The notes: generated by a model not told the origin, from the letters alone. Positions 8,545 to 17,168 are shown, counted from the first letter of the stretch. The stretch: DNA of 64,000 nt from Desulfopila aestuarii DSM 18488 (GCA_945863875.1 CAMBBS010000005.1:87490-151489), one strand, 5' to 3'. Numbers and translations: made by a program.

Positions 8545-8991
8545 GTGTATACCCAGATTTATATATTGCGATTCCCCAAGGAAACCAGTGATCAACCCTT
8601 CATCTACCGGCTGGTCAAAGAATATGATATAGAATTCAATATTCTTAAAGCGGATATTCTTTTGCAGCGCGAGGGGCTGATGATCATTGAACTGAAAGGA
8701 AGCAGCAAGACGAATGTGAAAGCCGGGCTCGACTATTTACGAAACCTCGGTGTGAAGATTGAGCGCATGGCCGCAAGGATCCGCCGGGATGAAGAAAACT
8801 GTTTTCAGTGCGGAGCCTGTACCGGTGTCTGTCCCTCCGGTGCCCTCTTTGTTTCGCGTCCGGACATGTCGATAGTCTTTGATGCGGAAAAATGTACCGG
8901 CTGTAGCCTGTGCGTGCCCATTTGCCCGGTCCGGGCAATGGAAGTTTCGCTGGATGATAACTGGATATATTCCGATAAATATATGGTGTAG
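8545..8991 (+). CDS. NIL-domain 4Fe-4S ferredoxin
   Basis: The 148-residue protein starts with an NIL domain (about 1-78), a small ACT-like fold found in methionine-related transporters and in ferredoxin-like proteins of anaerobes. Two ferredoxin motifs follow: 'CFQCGACTGVCP' and 'CTGCSLCVPICP', each able to hold a 4Fe-4S cluster. Such proteins are linked to sulfur-amino-acid metabolism in anaerobes. The start is GTG at 8545 with GGAG at 8531-8534. It stands alone between the RNA-like gap and the convergent bamD gene. Confidence 0.88.
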   Translation: MYTQIYILRFPKETSDQPFIYRLVKEYDIEFNILKADILLQREGLMIIELKGSSKTNVKAGLDYLRNLGVKIERMAARIRRDEENCFQCGACTGVCPSGALFVSRPDMSIVFDAEKCTGCSLCVPICPVRAMEVSLDDNWIYSDKYMV

Positions 8992-9052
8992 CAGGGAGCT
9001 CGCCTGCCGGTCGCCGGAAAGAAATATGGTGGCGAACTGCAGGCGCGGCCTG

Positions 9053-9880
9053 TTAATATTGCGCTGGTTCTGCCGTGCTGTCTTCCTCGTCACTCCGCCC
9101 GAAGATTGTCCAGTCCGGGAGACCGAGCTTGGGAAACCATGCCGTCAGACGTGACCTCGGGGGATCACCGGCTTCAATACGCTTCAGGAGTTCCTGGGCC
9201 TTTGCTGCTATAGCCGTTTCCGGATACATGGCCAGTAAATATTTCAGGCGAATGGCCGCCTGGTCGTATTTTGCCGTTCGGACATAGTATTCGACCACAA
9301 AGTATTCATGGTTGGCGAGAAACTCGGTTGCCGCAATTATTCGTGCTTCGGCTTCATTGGTGTAGGGGGAATCAGGATACGCTTTCAGTAACTGTTTAAA
9401 CAACTCAATTGATTTGATCGCTCCGGCGGTATCTCGATCGATTCGGTCAATCTGCTTATAATGGCACATAGCCTTCTGAAACATGATGTAGGGCATGCTT
9501 TCATTGGTCGGATGACGATTTTCAAACTCCTCATACAGCAGTAAGGCTTCCGTGTAACGTTCAAGATGGTAGTTGCAGTCCGCCGCCTTCAGTTCAGCGA
9601 GGGTCGCTTCGGTGCTGAAGGGGTAACGGTTGAGAATATCCTCAAAAAATTCAATGGCGGTAAAATATTTGCCGACGCTGTAGTCATCCATACCTTTCAA
9701 AAGCAGGTCCTGCGCCGGCAGATTCAGCTCCGTGTCGCCAATTTCATTGCCGTCTTCGTCGATTGAGGTGAAATTAAATGTTTTTTTCAAGTCGCCGCAA
9801 CCACTGCAGATCAGCAGCGTGACAAGAACCGGCAGCAGGAACAACAGATGGGTGGGAAGGTATTTTTTAGGCAGTTTCAT
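9053..9880 (-). CDS. bamD: Outer membrane assembly lipoprotein BamD
   Basis: The 275-residue protein begins with a basic and hydrophobic signal (about 1-27) ending in a lipobox-like 'CSGC', so Cys28 is the likely lipidated residue. The body is built of TPR units: 'YSVGKYFTAIEFFEDILNRYPFSTEA', with later repeats around 'EEFENRHPT', 'LLKAYPDSPYTNEA' and 'YLLAMYPET'. This matches BamD/YfiO, the essential lipoprotein of the BAM complex that inserts beta-barrels into the outer membrane. Its ATG shares one base with the trxB stop (TAATG), so translation is coupled to trxB. Confidence 0.88.
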   Translation of the reverse strand: MKLPKKYLPTHLLFLLPVLVTLLICSGCGDLKKTFNFTSIDEDGNEIGDTELNLPAQDLLLKGMDDYSVGKYFTAIEFFEDILNRYPFSTEATLAELKAADCNYHLERYTEALLLYEEFENRHPTNESMPYIMFQKAMCHYKQIDRIDRDTAGAIKSIELFKQLLKAYPDSPYTNEAEARIIAATEFLANHEYFVVEYYVRTAKYDQAAIRLKYLLAMYPETAIAAKAQELLKRIEAGDPPRSRLTAWFPKLGLPDWTIFGRSDEEDSTAEPAQY

Positions 9881-10836
9881 TACGAGTGTAAGAATTTGGA
9901 TTTTTTAAGGTTTTGTAAGAATCTTTCCGCGGCGAGGACGGCTACGGCACCCTCACCGGCGGCGTTGATAATCTGCCTGACCTCTTTACTGCAGATATCG
10001 CCGGCGGCCATGATGCCGGGCAGGGCCGTCTGCGATTCCTTATTGATGGGAATAAAACCCCATTTGTCCGCCTGCAGCAGTTGCAGCGGCAGCCCATCAT
10101 TATTGGGCGTGACACCGATGAGGATAAAAACACCTTGCACCGCCAGGGTGGACGTCGTGCCATCCCTGGCGAGCAGGTTGAGGTGTTCGACTTCTTTTTC
10201 GCCTTCGATAGAGGTTACGGTGTTATTCCAGATAAACTCAATTTTGGGGTTGGCAAAGGCTATCTCCTGGATGATCTTCGTAGCGCGGAGTTCTTCGCGT
10301 CGGTGAATGACGCTTACCTTGCTGGCGAATTTTGTCAGGTATTCCGCCTCCTGAATGGCGGTGTTGCCGCCGCCGATGACGGCGACATGCATGTTGCGGT
10401 AGAAGGGGGCGTCACATGTTCCGCAATAGGACACCCCTTTGCCGCGCAGCTCCATTTCTCCAGGAATATTGAGGGTATTGGCGCTGGCGCCATTGCATAA
10501 GATCAAGGTATCACAGCTGACCTGCCCGCCGCCCTCGAGATGAAGAGTGGTAGGCGCGCCGTCGTTAGGTTCAACCCGTGTCACCGAGGCCAATTCAATA
10601 TTCAGATCGAATCTCTTGGCATGCTCGGTCATTTTTTCCACAAGATCAAAACCGGTTAATCCCTCGGGGAACCCTGGATAATTGTCTACCCAGTCGGTGA
10701 GGAGAACTTGTCCGCCCGGAGCCCCTTTTTCAATGAGCACATGGTCGAGACGGGCCCTGGCTGCATACAGTCCGGCCGACAACCCCGCCGGACCGCCGCC
10801 TAAAATAACAAGTTCGTAGTGATCTTTCATTGCCAT
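9880..10836 (-). CDS. trxB: Thioredoxin reductase
   Basis: The 318-residue flavoprotein has the FAD-binding 'GGGPAGLSAGLYAARA' near the N-terminus, the NAD(P)-binding 'VIGGGNTAIQEAEYL', and the redox-active 'CGTCD' (CxxC) in the middle. It ends with the FAD contact 'GIMAAGDICSKEVRQI'. The length is usual for the short bacterial TrxB class. It should pass electrons from NADPH to the TrxA encoded just upstream on the same strand; 87 bases separate the two genes. Confidence 0.95.
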   Translation of the reverse strand: MAMKDHYELVILGGGPAGLSAGLYAARARLDHVLIEKGAPGGQVLLTDWVDNYPGFPEGLTGFDLVEKMTEHAKRFDLNIELASVTRVEPNDGAPTTLHLEGGGQVSCDTLILCNGASANTLNIPGEMELRGKGVSYCGTCDAPFYRNMHVAVIGGGNTAIQEAEYLTKFASKVSVIHRREELRATKIIQEIAFANPKIEFIWNNTVTSIEGEKEVEHLNLLARDGTTSTLAVQGVFILIGVTPNNDGLPLQLLQADKWGFIPINKESQTALPGIMAAGDICSKEVRQIINAAGEGAVAVLAAERFLQNLKKSKFLHS

Positions 10837-10923
10837 TGGTATGGGAGAAAAAATGATGAAAAAGGCGGTCCTGCCTGTCGGGTTGAGACCACCGAACAGA
10901 CAAGACGGCTTAATAAACTTTGT

Positions 10924-11250
10924 TTAATTGGCTTTGTCAATAAGGGCGACGAGCTGTGCCTTGCCTACTGACCCGGTAATCTGGTCGACAACTTGACCAT
11001 TTTTAAAGAGGATAAGTGTTGGAATAGCCCGAATGCCAAACTTGCCCGGAGTAGCCGGGTTGTCGTCGACATTCATTTTGGCAATGGTCACCTTGCCGTC
11101 GTATTCAACCGCAAGGTCTTCAATGACAGGCCCGATGGCTTTACACGGTCCACACCACGGAGCCCAGAAATCGACCAGAGTCGGTTGCTCCGATTTAATC
11201 ACGGCATCAAACTCCGCATCGGTTAATTGCTGGACTTTTTCACTCGCCAT
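10924..11250 (-). CDS. trxA: Thioredoxin
   Basis: The 108-residue protein has the classical thioredoxin fold and active site 'WAPWCGPCK', with 'FDAVIKSEQPTLVDFW' before it and 'IRAIPTLILFKNGQ' with the cis-Pro after it. It is the likely partner of trxB, forming a trxA-trxB-bamD unit. A good ribosome site (AAAGGAG) lies before the ATG. Confidence 0.96.
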   Translation of the reverse strand: MASEKVQQLTDAEFDAVIKSEQPTLVDFWAPWCGPCKAIGPVIEDLAVEYDGKVTIAKMNVDDNPATPGKFGIRAIPTLILFKNGQVVDQITGSVGKAQLVALIDKAN

Positions 11251-11553
11251 TATTTTCTCCTTTACCCATGAGATTAGTTTACGTCGGAATGTTTCGATGA
11301 GAAGAATCCCTCTTCGTGTCCACTTCCAGCTACTTTACCTTTTGCTCCAAGGGCTGACAAGTACAAAACATACTCAACCCGGCAAGCAGGACTTTTTACC
11401 CTTCCCCTCGTACGGAAAAGCAGCTGAACCGACTTCTTGCCTGAAAACGACAAAACCCTGGGTAAGGTAGCCGGCCGGAAATGAACAGATAGACAGATGC
11501 CAACCGGACTTTTACATTGCGCATCAACAAACAAAAATCAAGGGGCTGAATCT

Positions 11554-11583
11554 TTGGCAGAAAAATCCGGGCCGTGCTATATT
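11554..11583 (+). promoter_or_regulatory. Probable promoter of hemL
   Basis: TTGGCA (11554-11559) and TATATT (11578-11583) are spaced by 18 bases and point to hemL, about 100 bases downstream. They lie in the 433-base gap between trxA and hemL, where I see no convincing gene: the short frames there have no family-like features. The roughly 90-base leader shows no riboswitch that I recognise. Confidence 0.5.
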
Positions 11584-11683
11584 GCGTGGTCATTACGGTT
11601 ACGTGGGCCTGGTCCACAGCCTTGCTGCAGCGTATGCCCTCAGCAGCACAAGGGTTTTTCTATCATACATAAAGGAGTTACAC

Positions 11684-12976
11684 ATGCGATATACAGCCTC
11701 GGCCAAACTTTTTGAGCAGGCGAAAAAATACATTCCCGGCGGGGTGAACAGTCCGGTGCGGGCCTGCCGCTCGGTGGGGTGCGACCCGATATTCATCACC
11801 AAGGCGGCCGGTGCGACTCTTACCGATGCCGACGGCAATGAATATGTCGACTTTGTCAGCTCCTGGGGGCCGATGATTGCCGGCCATGCCCATCCCGATA
11901 TCATCGGTGCCGTGCAGAAAACCGCCGCCTTGGGTACGAGTTACGGTGCACCGACGCCGGTAGAAATCGATCTGGCCTCCATGGTGGTTGAGGCGGTGCC
12001 GTCGATGGAGAAGGTCAGGTTTGTCAATTCGGGAACCGAAGCAACGATGAGTGCGGTTCGACTTGCCAGGGGATATACCGGCAAGAAAGTCATTGTCAAG
12101 TTTGACGGCTGTTATCATGGCCATGCCGACTCCTTTCTCGTCAAAGCCGGTTCCGGCATCATAACTCTCGGTATCCCGGGCAGTCCGGGGGTACCGGATG
12201 AAATAGTCAAAAATACCATCTCGATCCCCTATAACGATGTTGATGTCCTTGAGAAAACCTTGCGTGATGAAGGGCTGGCGATTGCCTGTGTCATCGTTGA
12301 ACCTGTCGCGGGAAACATGGGCTGTGTGCCCCCGGCACCGGGGTACCTCGAAAAAATGCGCTCACTCACCAGCGAACTGGGCATTGTCCTTATCTTTGAT
12401 GAGGTCATTACCGGTTTCAGGCTCAGTTACGGCAGTGCACAGCAATTTTACAACATATCTCCTGATCTGACCTGCCTGGGCAAGATTATCGGCGGCGGCC
12501 TGCCGGTTGGCGCCTACGGCGGCAGGGCGGAAATCATGAATTGTGTCGCTCCGGATGGTCCTGTGTACCAGGCGGGGACACTCTCGGGTAACCCTCTGGC
12601 GATGGCGGCGGGAATAGCGACACTGAAGCTCTTGCAAAAACCTGGTTTTTACGAGCGGCTCGAAGAAAAAGCGGCGGGGTATGCCGGGCGGCTGGAAAAT
12701 ATCGCTTCTTCCGTCGGGATTGACGTACAGCTCAACCGTGTCGGCACCATGATGACCGGATTTTTCACCTCGGAACCGGTAACTGATTTTCAGTCCGCCA
12801 TGAAAGCGGATGCCGGCAGATATGCCCAACATTACCGGCAGATGCTCGCCGGTGGAATATACCTTGCACCCTCGCAGTTTGAAACAGCTTTTATTTCAGC
12901 GGCTCAGACGAAAGAGGACCTTGAAAAGGCACTGAAAATGACTGAATGGTCATTCAAAAAATTGCTCGAAAAGTGA
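11684..12976 (+). CDS. hemL: Glutamate-1-semialdehyde 2,1-aminomutase
   Basis: The 430-residue PLP enzyme converts glutamate-1-semialdehyde to 5-aminolevulinate in the C5 route to haem, sirohaem and cobalamin. Seen: 'YIPGGVNSPVRA', 'FVNSGTEATMSAVRLARGYTG', 'FDGCYHGHAD', 'FDEVITGFRLS' and the PLP lysine in 'LGKIIGGGLPVGAYGG'. The frame is open further upstream to 11582, but ATG at 11684 has AAGGAG 7 bases before it and matches the family N-terminus, so it was chosen. Confidence 0.96.
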   Translation: MRYTASAKLFEQAKKYIPGGVNSPVRACRSVGCDPIFITKAAGATLTDADGNEYVDFVSSWGPMIAGHAHPDIIGAVQKTAALGTSYGAPTPVEIDLASMVVEAVPSMEKVRFVNSGTEATMSAVRLARGYTGKKVIVKFDGCYHGHADSFLVKAGSGIITLGIPGSPGVPDEIVKNTISIPYNDVDVLEKTLRDEGLAIACVIVEPVAGNMGCVPPAPGYLEKMRSLTSELGIVLIFDEVITGFRLSYGSAQQFYNISPDLTCLGKIIGGGLPVGAYGGRAEIMNCVAPDGPVYQAGTLSGNPLAMAAGIATLKLLQKPGFYERLEEKAAGYAGRLENIASSVGIDVQLNRVGTMMTGFFTSEPVTDFQSAMKADAGRYAQHYRQMLAGGIYLAPSQFETAFISAAQTKEDLEKALKMTEWSFKKLLEK

Positions 12977-12985
12977 AAAAATATT

Positions 12986-13016
12986 GACTTTGCCATGGAG
13001 TCATGATACCAAAGTC
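12986..13016. repeat. Inverted repeat between hemL and atpZ
   Basis: GACTTTG (12986-12992) pairs perfectly with CAAAGTC (13010-13016) across a 17-base loop, just after the hemL stop. No T-run follows, so it is a weak terminator candidate; an operator for the downstream ATP synthase genes is also possible. No clear -35/-10 pair was found here. Confidence 0.3.
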
Positions 13017-13055
13017 GTTTATATTGTCATGTAATCGCAGGCGCAGAAAAAGTGG

Positions 13056-13331
13056 GTGGACAAGATGTCGGATGTCAAGAAGGAATTTGTTCAACTGCTG
13101 GCGAATTACGGTCATATCGGATTCACTTTTGTTGCGGCTATTGTCATCGGTATGGGTGGTGGCATTTATCTTGATCAGAAAGTTTTTGATGGCCGCACCT
13201 CGCCGTGGTTCACTTTTATCGGTCTGGCCTTTGGCATCGCCGCCGGCTACAAAGCGTTGTTTGAAGTCATCTGGCGGGATAGAAAAGCTGAGGAGAAGAA
13301 GGCGCGGGAAAAGAAGGACCACGAAGGCTAG
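13056..13331 (+). CDS. atpZ: ATP synthase accessory protein AtpZ/AtpI family
   Basis: The 91-residue protein has two membrane helices ('YGHIGFTFVAAIVIGMGGGIYLD' region and 'WFTFIGLAFGIAAGYKALFEV') joined by a short loop and ends in a charged tail rich in Lys and Glu. This is the AtpZ-like pattern of small proteins that precede F0 genes. The role is assembly or Mg2+/Ca2+ handling for the synthase, by family knowledge. The start may be GTG 13056 or ATG 13065. Confidence 0.75.
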   Translation: MDKMSDVKKEFVQLLANYGHIGFTFVAAIVIGMGGGIYLDQKVFDGRTSPWFTFIGLAFGIAAGYKALFEVIWRDRKAEEKKAREKKDHEG

Positions 13332-13339
13332 AGGGTTGT

Positions 13340-13762
13340 GTGACCGAGAACGTGTTGTCCCTGCAGAAAATGCAGGTAATCAGTGGCATTGTACTGGCTG
13401 TCATGACAGTAGCTTCAGCGGTGCTCGTTTCTTTGCCGTTTGCCTGGTCGGTATTGGCCGGGGGGCTCGTTTCGATCGCCAGTTTCTGGGTGTCGAATAA
13501 GGATGTGATGAGGTTGGTTGTTTCCGTCACCTCGATTGCATCCCCCGAAGACCGAAAGGCCCAGGCGCAGCAGGGGCAAAAAGGATATTTGCTGAAATTC
13601 TGGTTACGTATAGTACTTATAGGTATTGTGCTGCTTTTCTTGATAAAGAGCAAAACAGTCAATATCTTTGGCTTGATTTTAGGGTTGTCAACGGTAGTGA
13701 TCGCCATCACGTTCATCGCACTGCATGTGGCGGGGCACTATTTCTTCAGAGGGAGGAGGTAA
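13340..13762 (+). CDS. atpI: ATP synthase subunit I (AtpI-like)
   Basis: The 140-residue membrane protein has four hydrophobic stretches and begins with GTG, eight bases after the atpZ stop. Order and topology match the ATP_synt_I family, an assembly helper for the c-ring. Sequence conservation in this family is low, so the call rests on position just before atpB and on the membrane pattern. The central cytoplasmic loop is polar ('SPEDRKAQAQQGQKG'). Confidence 0.7.
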   Translation: MTENVLSLQKMQVISGIVLAVMTVASAVLVSLPFAWSVLAGGLVSIASFWVSNKDVMRLVVSVTSIASPEDRKAQAQQGQKGYLLKFWLRIVLIGIVLLFLIKSKTVNIFGLILGLSTVVIAITFIALHVAGHYFFRGRR

Positions 13763-13770
13763 AAGGAATT

Positions 13771-14493
13771 ATGGAACATCCGATACTATTTATTTCAATC
13801 ATCCTTGAAAAACTGGGACTTCCTGTCCCGCACGGTCCAGTGGGTCATACGTTTCTCGAGCAGCTGTGTGCGCCCTATATGACCTACACCTGGCTGGTTA
13901 TGGCGTTTCTTTTCCTCGTCTCGAGACTGACTCTCGGCAATTTGGAAATGATTCCCGGAAAAGGTCAGAATTTCTGGGAATTGGTCATCGGCGGGATGGA
14001 TGATTTTTTCACCGACAATATGGGCAGGGAGATGGCCGATAAATTCTTTCCGATGATCGCCACGTTTGCCCTGTACATCGCCGTTGCCAATCTCATCGGC
14101 CTCATTCCCGGCTTTATGTCTCCGACCTCAAGTCTTAACACCACCCTGGCCCTGACGCTGATTGTCTGGTTCAGTCATCACCTCATCGGCTTCCGTGAGC
14201 ATGGTCTGCACTACTACAAACATTTTATGGGCCCGGTCTGGTGGCTGGTACCTCTCCTGCTGCCGATTGAGATTATCAGTAACCTGGCGCGCCTCCTTTC
14301 GCTGTCGATTCGTCTTTTTGGAAATATCATGGCCAAGGAAACCCTTCTGGCAATCCTGTTTATGCTTGCCGGTGGATTTTTTGCTCCGCTGCCGATTATG
14401 ATACTCGGTGTTCTCGTCTCGGTCGTCCAGGCGATGGTCTTTGTCCTCCTGACCGTTGTTTATTTCTCCCAGGCAAGAGAGCATGCACATTAA
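13771..14493 (+). CDS. atpB: ATP synthase F0 subunit a
   Basis: The 240-residue protein has five to six membrane helices. It carries the essential arginine in 'LLSLSIRLFGNIMAKE', which faces the c-ring and is needed for ion movement, and the C-terminal helix 'VLVSVVQAMVFVLLTVVYFSQA'. It works with AtpE in the membrane. A clear ribosome site (GGAGG) lies before the ATG. The genes for the other subunits are about 19 kb away. Confidence 0.95.
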   Translation: MEHPILFISIILEKLGLPVPHGPVGHTFLEQLCAPYMTYTWLVMAFLFLVSRLTLGNLEMIPGKGQNFWELVIGGMDDFFTDNMGREMADKFFPMIATFALYIAVANLIGLIPGFMSPTSSLNTTLALTLIVWFSHHLIGFREHGLHYYKHFMGPVWWLVPLLLPIEIISNLARLLSLSIRLFGNIMAKETLLAILFMLAGGFFAPLPIMILGVLVSVVQAMVFVLLTVVYFSQAREHAH

Positions 14494-14507
14494 AAGATGA
14501 TTTGTCA

Positions 14508-14526
14508 CCCCAGGAATTGTCTGGGG
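14508..14526 (+). repeat. Hairpin between atpB and atpE
   Basis: CCCCAG (14508-14513) and CTGGGG (14521-14526) form a perfect 6-bp stem with a 7-base loop, in the 118-base gap before atpE. It has no T-run, so it is probably an RNA-stability or processing element rather than a terminator. A strong AAGGAG ribosome site follows just before atpE, fitting the high c-subunit demand. Confidence 0.4.
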
Positions 14527-14611
14527 AAAATGATCTTCATTTCTCGCAGATTTTGAGTAGGACAAGTAATAAAGAAGAAGGCCAACAACTAAACTTTTTA
14601 AGGAGAAAACA

Positions 14612-14863
14612 ATGGAAGGAAATCTTCAATTAGCGTTGATCTGCATCGGTGCCGCACTTTCTATCGGTCTGGCTGGTCTGGGAGCAGGTATCGGTATCGG
14701 TTCCGTAGGTAATGGTGCATGTCAGGGACTGGCAAGAAACCCCGAAGTACAGCCCAAGTTGATGGTGTTCATGATTCTTGGTATGGCACTGGCCGAGTCT
14801 GTTGCTATCTATGGACTGGTTATTTCTTTGATTCTTCTCTATGCTAACCCCCTGTTGGGCTAA
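14612..14863 (+). CDS. atpE: ATP synthase F0 subunit c
   Basis: The 83-residue proteolipid is two helices joined by the polar loop 'ARNPEVQP'. The ion-binding Glu is in 'ALAESVAIYGLV'. In sodium-type c subunits a Gln sits in the first helix ('GIGQG') beside a Glu-Ser-Thr set; here the first position is Ile ('GIGIG') and Thr is Val. Only Glu, Ser and Tyr are kept, so proton coupling is more likely. That last point is inference. Confidence 0.95.
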   Translation: MEGNLQLALICIGAALSIGLAGLGAGIGIGSVGNGACQGLARNPEVQPKLMVFMILGMALAESVAIYGLVISLILLYANPLLG

Positions 14864-14898
14864 GAATTTGAGAACATAACGATTGAGTACCGGTCGTT

Positions 14899-14932
14899 GA
14901 AACGGGCTGCAGAGTATTCTGCAGCCCGTTTC
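14899..14932 (+). terminator. Strong terminator after atpE
   Basis: A perfect 15-bp inverted repeat with loop GTAT runs from GAAACGGGCTGCAGA to its complement, followed by a weak T-rich stretch ('CTATTTTA'). It should end the atpZ-I-B-E transcript. Confidence 0.75.
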
Positions 14933-14969
14933 CTATTTTAAAGAGTCTTTAAAAATCTGGAGATGGCAC

Positions 14970-15713
14970 GTGGTCGTTGATTCCGTTGAACATATTGTCA
15001 TTCACCCGCGCAGGCATAAAACTGAGAAGCTTCTACCGGAAAACGGTCTCCTGCTGGTCAATCCCTCGGAGGCATCCGAGTGCCTTCGTCGATTAAAGTT
15101 GGGCGGCGGAGAGCAACGCTTTCTCTTCAATTCCGATATGGTTGTCGGCGGGAATCCGCTCTATTTTGTCGCGGGACCGGCTATCGGGGCGCCTATGGCC
15201 GCCCTCACCCTGGAAAAATTGATTGCTCTTGAGGCGAAAAGGGTTATTCTTGTCGGCTGGTGCGGCGCGATTTCGCCAACCCTGCAGGTGGGTGATATCG
15301 TCGTGCCTGGCGAGGCTCTCTCCGGGGAAGGCACGTCCGGATATTACAGTCCGGATAGTGCGGCACCACCCGATGCGGATCTCTCTGCACAGATAGTAAA
15401 GGTCTTTGCTGACCACCACCTTCCCGTCCACCGCGGCTGTGTCTGGTCGACCGATGCGGTGTACCGCGAAGACAGGCGCCTGTTGAAGAAGCTCTGCCAG
15501 GAAAATGGTGTAGTCGCCGTTGACATGGAATTTTCCGCTCTCTGTGCGGTAGCCGCCTTTCGAAAAATGGAATTTGCCGCCGTACTTACCGTCTCCGATG
15601 AACTGTGGGGTGATTCCTGGCGGCCGGGTTTCTCCAAAAGAAATTTTATGGTACAAAAACAGGCGGCACTGCAGGTGCTGCTGCAACATCTTGCACGTTT
15701 TGGGAAAAAATAA
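14970..15713 (+). CDS. Nucleoside phosphorylase family protein
   Basis: The 247-residue protein has the PNP/UDP family core: 'AGPAIGAPMAALTLEKL', 'VILVGWCGAISPTLQVGDIVVP', 'VVAVDMEFSALCAVAAF' and 'AVLTVSDELWGD'. Family members cleave nucleosides or nucleotides with phosphate or water; which base is used cannot be read. It starts with GTG 14970 after GGAG; an ATG nearby in another frame stops at once. Its TAA shares one base with the rimO ATG, so the two genes are translationally coupled. Confidence 0.82.
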   Translation: MVVDSVEHIVIHPRRHKTEKLLPENGLLLVNPSEASECLRRLKLGGGEQRFLFNSDMVVGGNPLYFVAGPAIGAPMAALTLEKLIALEAKRVILVGWCGAISPTLQVGDIVVPGEALSGEGTSGYYSPDSAAPPDADLSAQIVKVFADHHLPVHRGCVWSTDAVYREDRRLLKKLCQENGVVAVDMEFSALCAVAAFRKMEFAAVLTVSDELWGDSWRPGFSKRNFMVQKQAALQVLLQHLARFGKK

Positions 15714-17047
15714 TGGCCTCTTTTCATCTCATCAGTCTTGGTTGCGCCAAAAATTTGGTCGATTCAGAGGTTATGCTTGGTTCTATGGTTGCAGCCGGCT
15801 GGGAACTGGCAGACAGTCCCGATGACGCGGAGATGCTCATCCTGAATACCTGCGGTTTTATCCAACCGGCGGTGGAAGAGGCCATCGCGGAAATATTTGA
15901 GCTGGTCGAGATCAAGGCGCGGTCACCGGAAAAAAGGATTGTCGTCGTTGGCTGTCTCGTGCAGCGCTACAAGGAGGGTCTTGCCGAAGAACTCCCGGAA
16001 GTGGACCTTTTTCTAGGTACGGAAGGGGCGGCTGATATTGCCGATTATGTCGCCAAGATGCGCAAGGGCGAGCTGCAGGGCCGGGTCGCCTTGCCGGACA
16101 GAATCCTTATGTCCAGCACGACCCCGCGCATTATCTCCACACCTGCGTATCGGGCGTGGCTGAAGATTACCGAAGGCTGTGACAACAGGTGCTCCTATTG
16201 CATGATTCCGGCGATTCGTGGTCGGTTGCGCAGCCGGACCATTGATGATCTCACCCGTGAGGCGGTGCGGCTTGAGAAATATGGCGTTAAAGAGCTCTCG
16301 CTCATTGCCCAGGACACGACCGCCTATGGCAATGATCTCCAAGGGGGAGACAATCTTGTCCGCTTGATGGATCAGCTGCTGCGGCAAACATCTCTGCCGT
16401 GGCTACGCATGCTCTATCTCTATCCCACCGGCATCAGCGACGCACTGCTGCAGTTGATGGCGGACAATCCGCGGATAGTGCCGTATCTCGATATTCCGCT
16501 GCAGCATGTCAGCGATAAAATCCTCCGTGCAATGAACCGGCGTTACAGTGCAGAGCAGCTTTTCGCAACTCTCAATCGAATCAGAACCGTGCTGCCCGGC
16601 ATAGCGCTCCGGACCACTTTTCTTGTCGGTTTTCCAGGAGAAACGGAAGAGGATTTTTTACAGATAGAAACATTTTTGCGAAAGGTGCAGCTCGATCATG
16701 TCGGCGTCTTTGCATATACCAATGAAGAAGGCTGCCCCTCTGAAAAATTCGCCGATCAACTTCCGCAGGAGGAGAAACTGCGGCGGCGTGACTACCTGCT
16801 GGGGGTCCAGGCGGAGTTGTCCCGGGCAATTCAGAAAAAATATATCGGCAGGGTCGAACCGGTTTTGGTTGAAGGGTTGAGCCGCGAGACCGATCTGTTG
16901 CTCGAGGGGAGAACAAGGTATCAGGCACCGGAAGTTGACGGCTGTGTCTATATCAATGCCGGCATCGCCAGCCCGGGAGATATCGTATCCGTACACATCA
17001 CCGATGCCCAGGTATATGACTTGATAGGCGAGATAGTTGCACGGTAG
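15713..17047 (+). CDS. rimO: Ribosomal protein S12 methylthiotransferase RimO
   Basis: The 444-residue radical SAM enzyme has an N-terminal UPF0004 domain with three cluster cysteines ('LGCAKNLVDSE', 'NTCGF', 'VVGCLVQRY'), the radical SAM motif 'CDNRCSYCMIP', and a C-terminal TRAM domain. Absence of tRNA-type features and the 'GCAKNLVDSE' start favour RimO over MiaB. It adds a methylthio group to an Asp of S12. It overlaps the upstream phosphorylase gene by one base. Confidence 0.94.
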   Translation: MASFHLISLGCAKNLVDSEVMLGSMVAAGWELADSPDDAEMLILNTCGFIQPAVEEAIAEIFELVEIKARSPEKRIVVVGCLVQRYKEGLAEELPEVDLFLGTEGAADIADYVAKMRKGELQGRVALPDRILMSSTTPRIISTPAYRAWLKITEGCDNRCSYCMIPAIRGRLRSRTIDDLTREAVRLEKYGVKELSLIAQDTTAYGNDLQGGDNLVRLMDQLLRQTSLPWLRMLYLYPTGISDALLQLMADNPRIVPYLDIPLQHVSDKILRAMNRRYSAEQLFATLNRIRTVLPGIALRTTFLVGFPGETEEDFLQIETFLRKVQLDHVGVFAYTNEEGCPSEKFADQLPQEEKLRRRDYLLGVQAELSRAIQKKYIGRVEPVLVEGLSRETDLLLEGRTRYQAPEVDGCVYINAGIASPGDIVSVHITDAQVYDLIGEIVAR

Positions 17048-17095
17048 CAGCGGGGGGCCTGATATGTCCGGGAAAAATAATTACCATCCTCAAGA

Positions 17096-17123
17096 CCCGG
17101 CACAGGTCGGATATGGTGCCGGG
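17096..17123. terminator. Hairpin between convergent rimO and HU genes
   Basis: CCCGGCAC (17096-17103) and GTGCCGGG (17116-17123) form a perfect 8-bp stem with a 12-base loop, placed between two convergent genes. There is no T-run on either side, so a terminator role for both genes is only inferred from position. Confidence 0.35.
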
Positions 17124-17168
17124 GCCTTGTGGGCGTAATCGGGATGGCGGTGGTCAGGCTGCCTGGTG

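Noticed and set aside
8213..8595. Short minus-strand frames in the gap before the NIL-ferredoxin gene
   Set aside because: No ribosome site or recognisable motif, and they cross the base-paired element; more likely non-coding.
14612..14863. Sodium-dependent ATP synthase
   Set aside because: The c subunit lacks the Gln and Thr ligands, so the sodium signature is incomplete.
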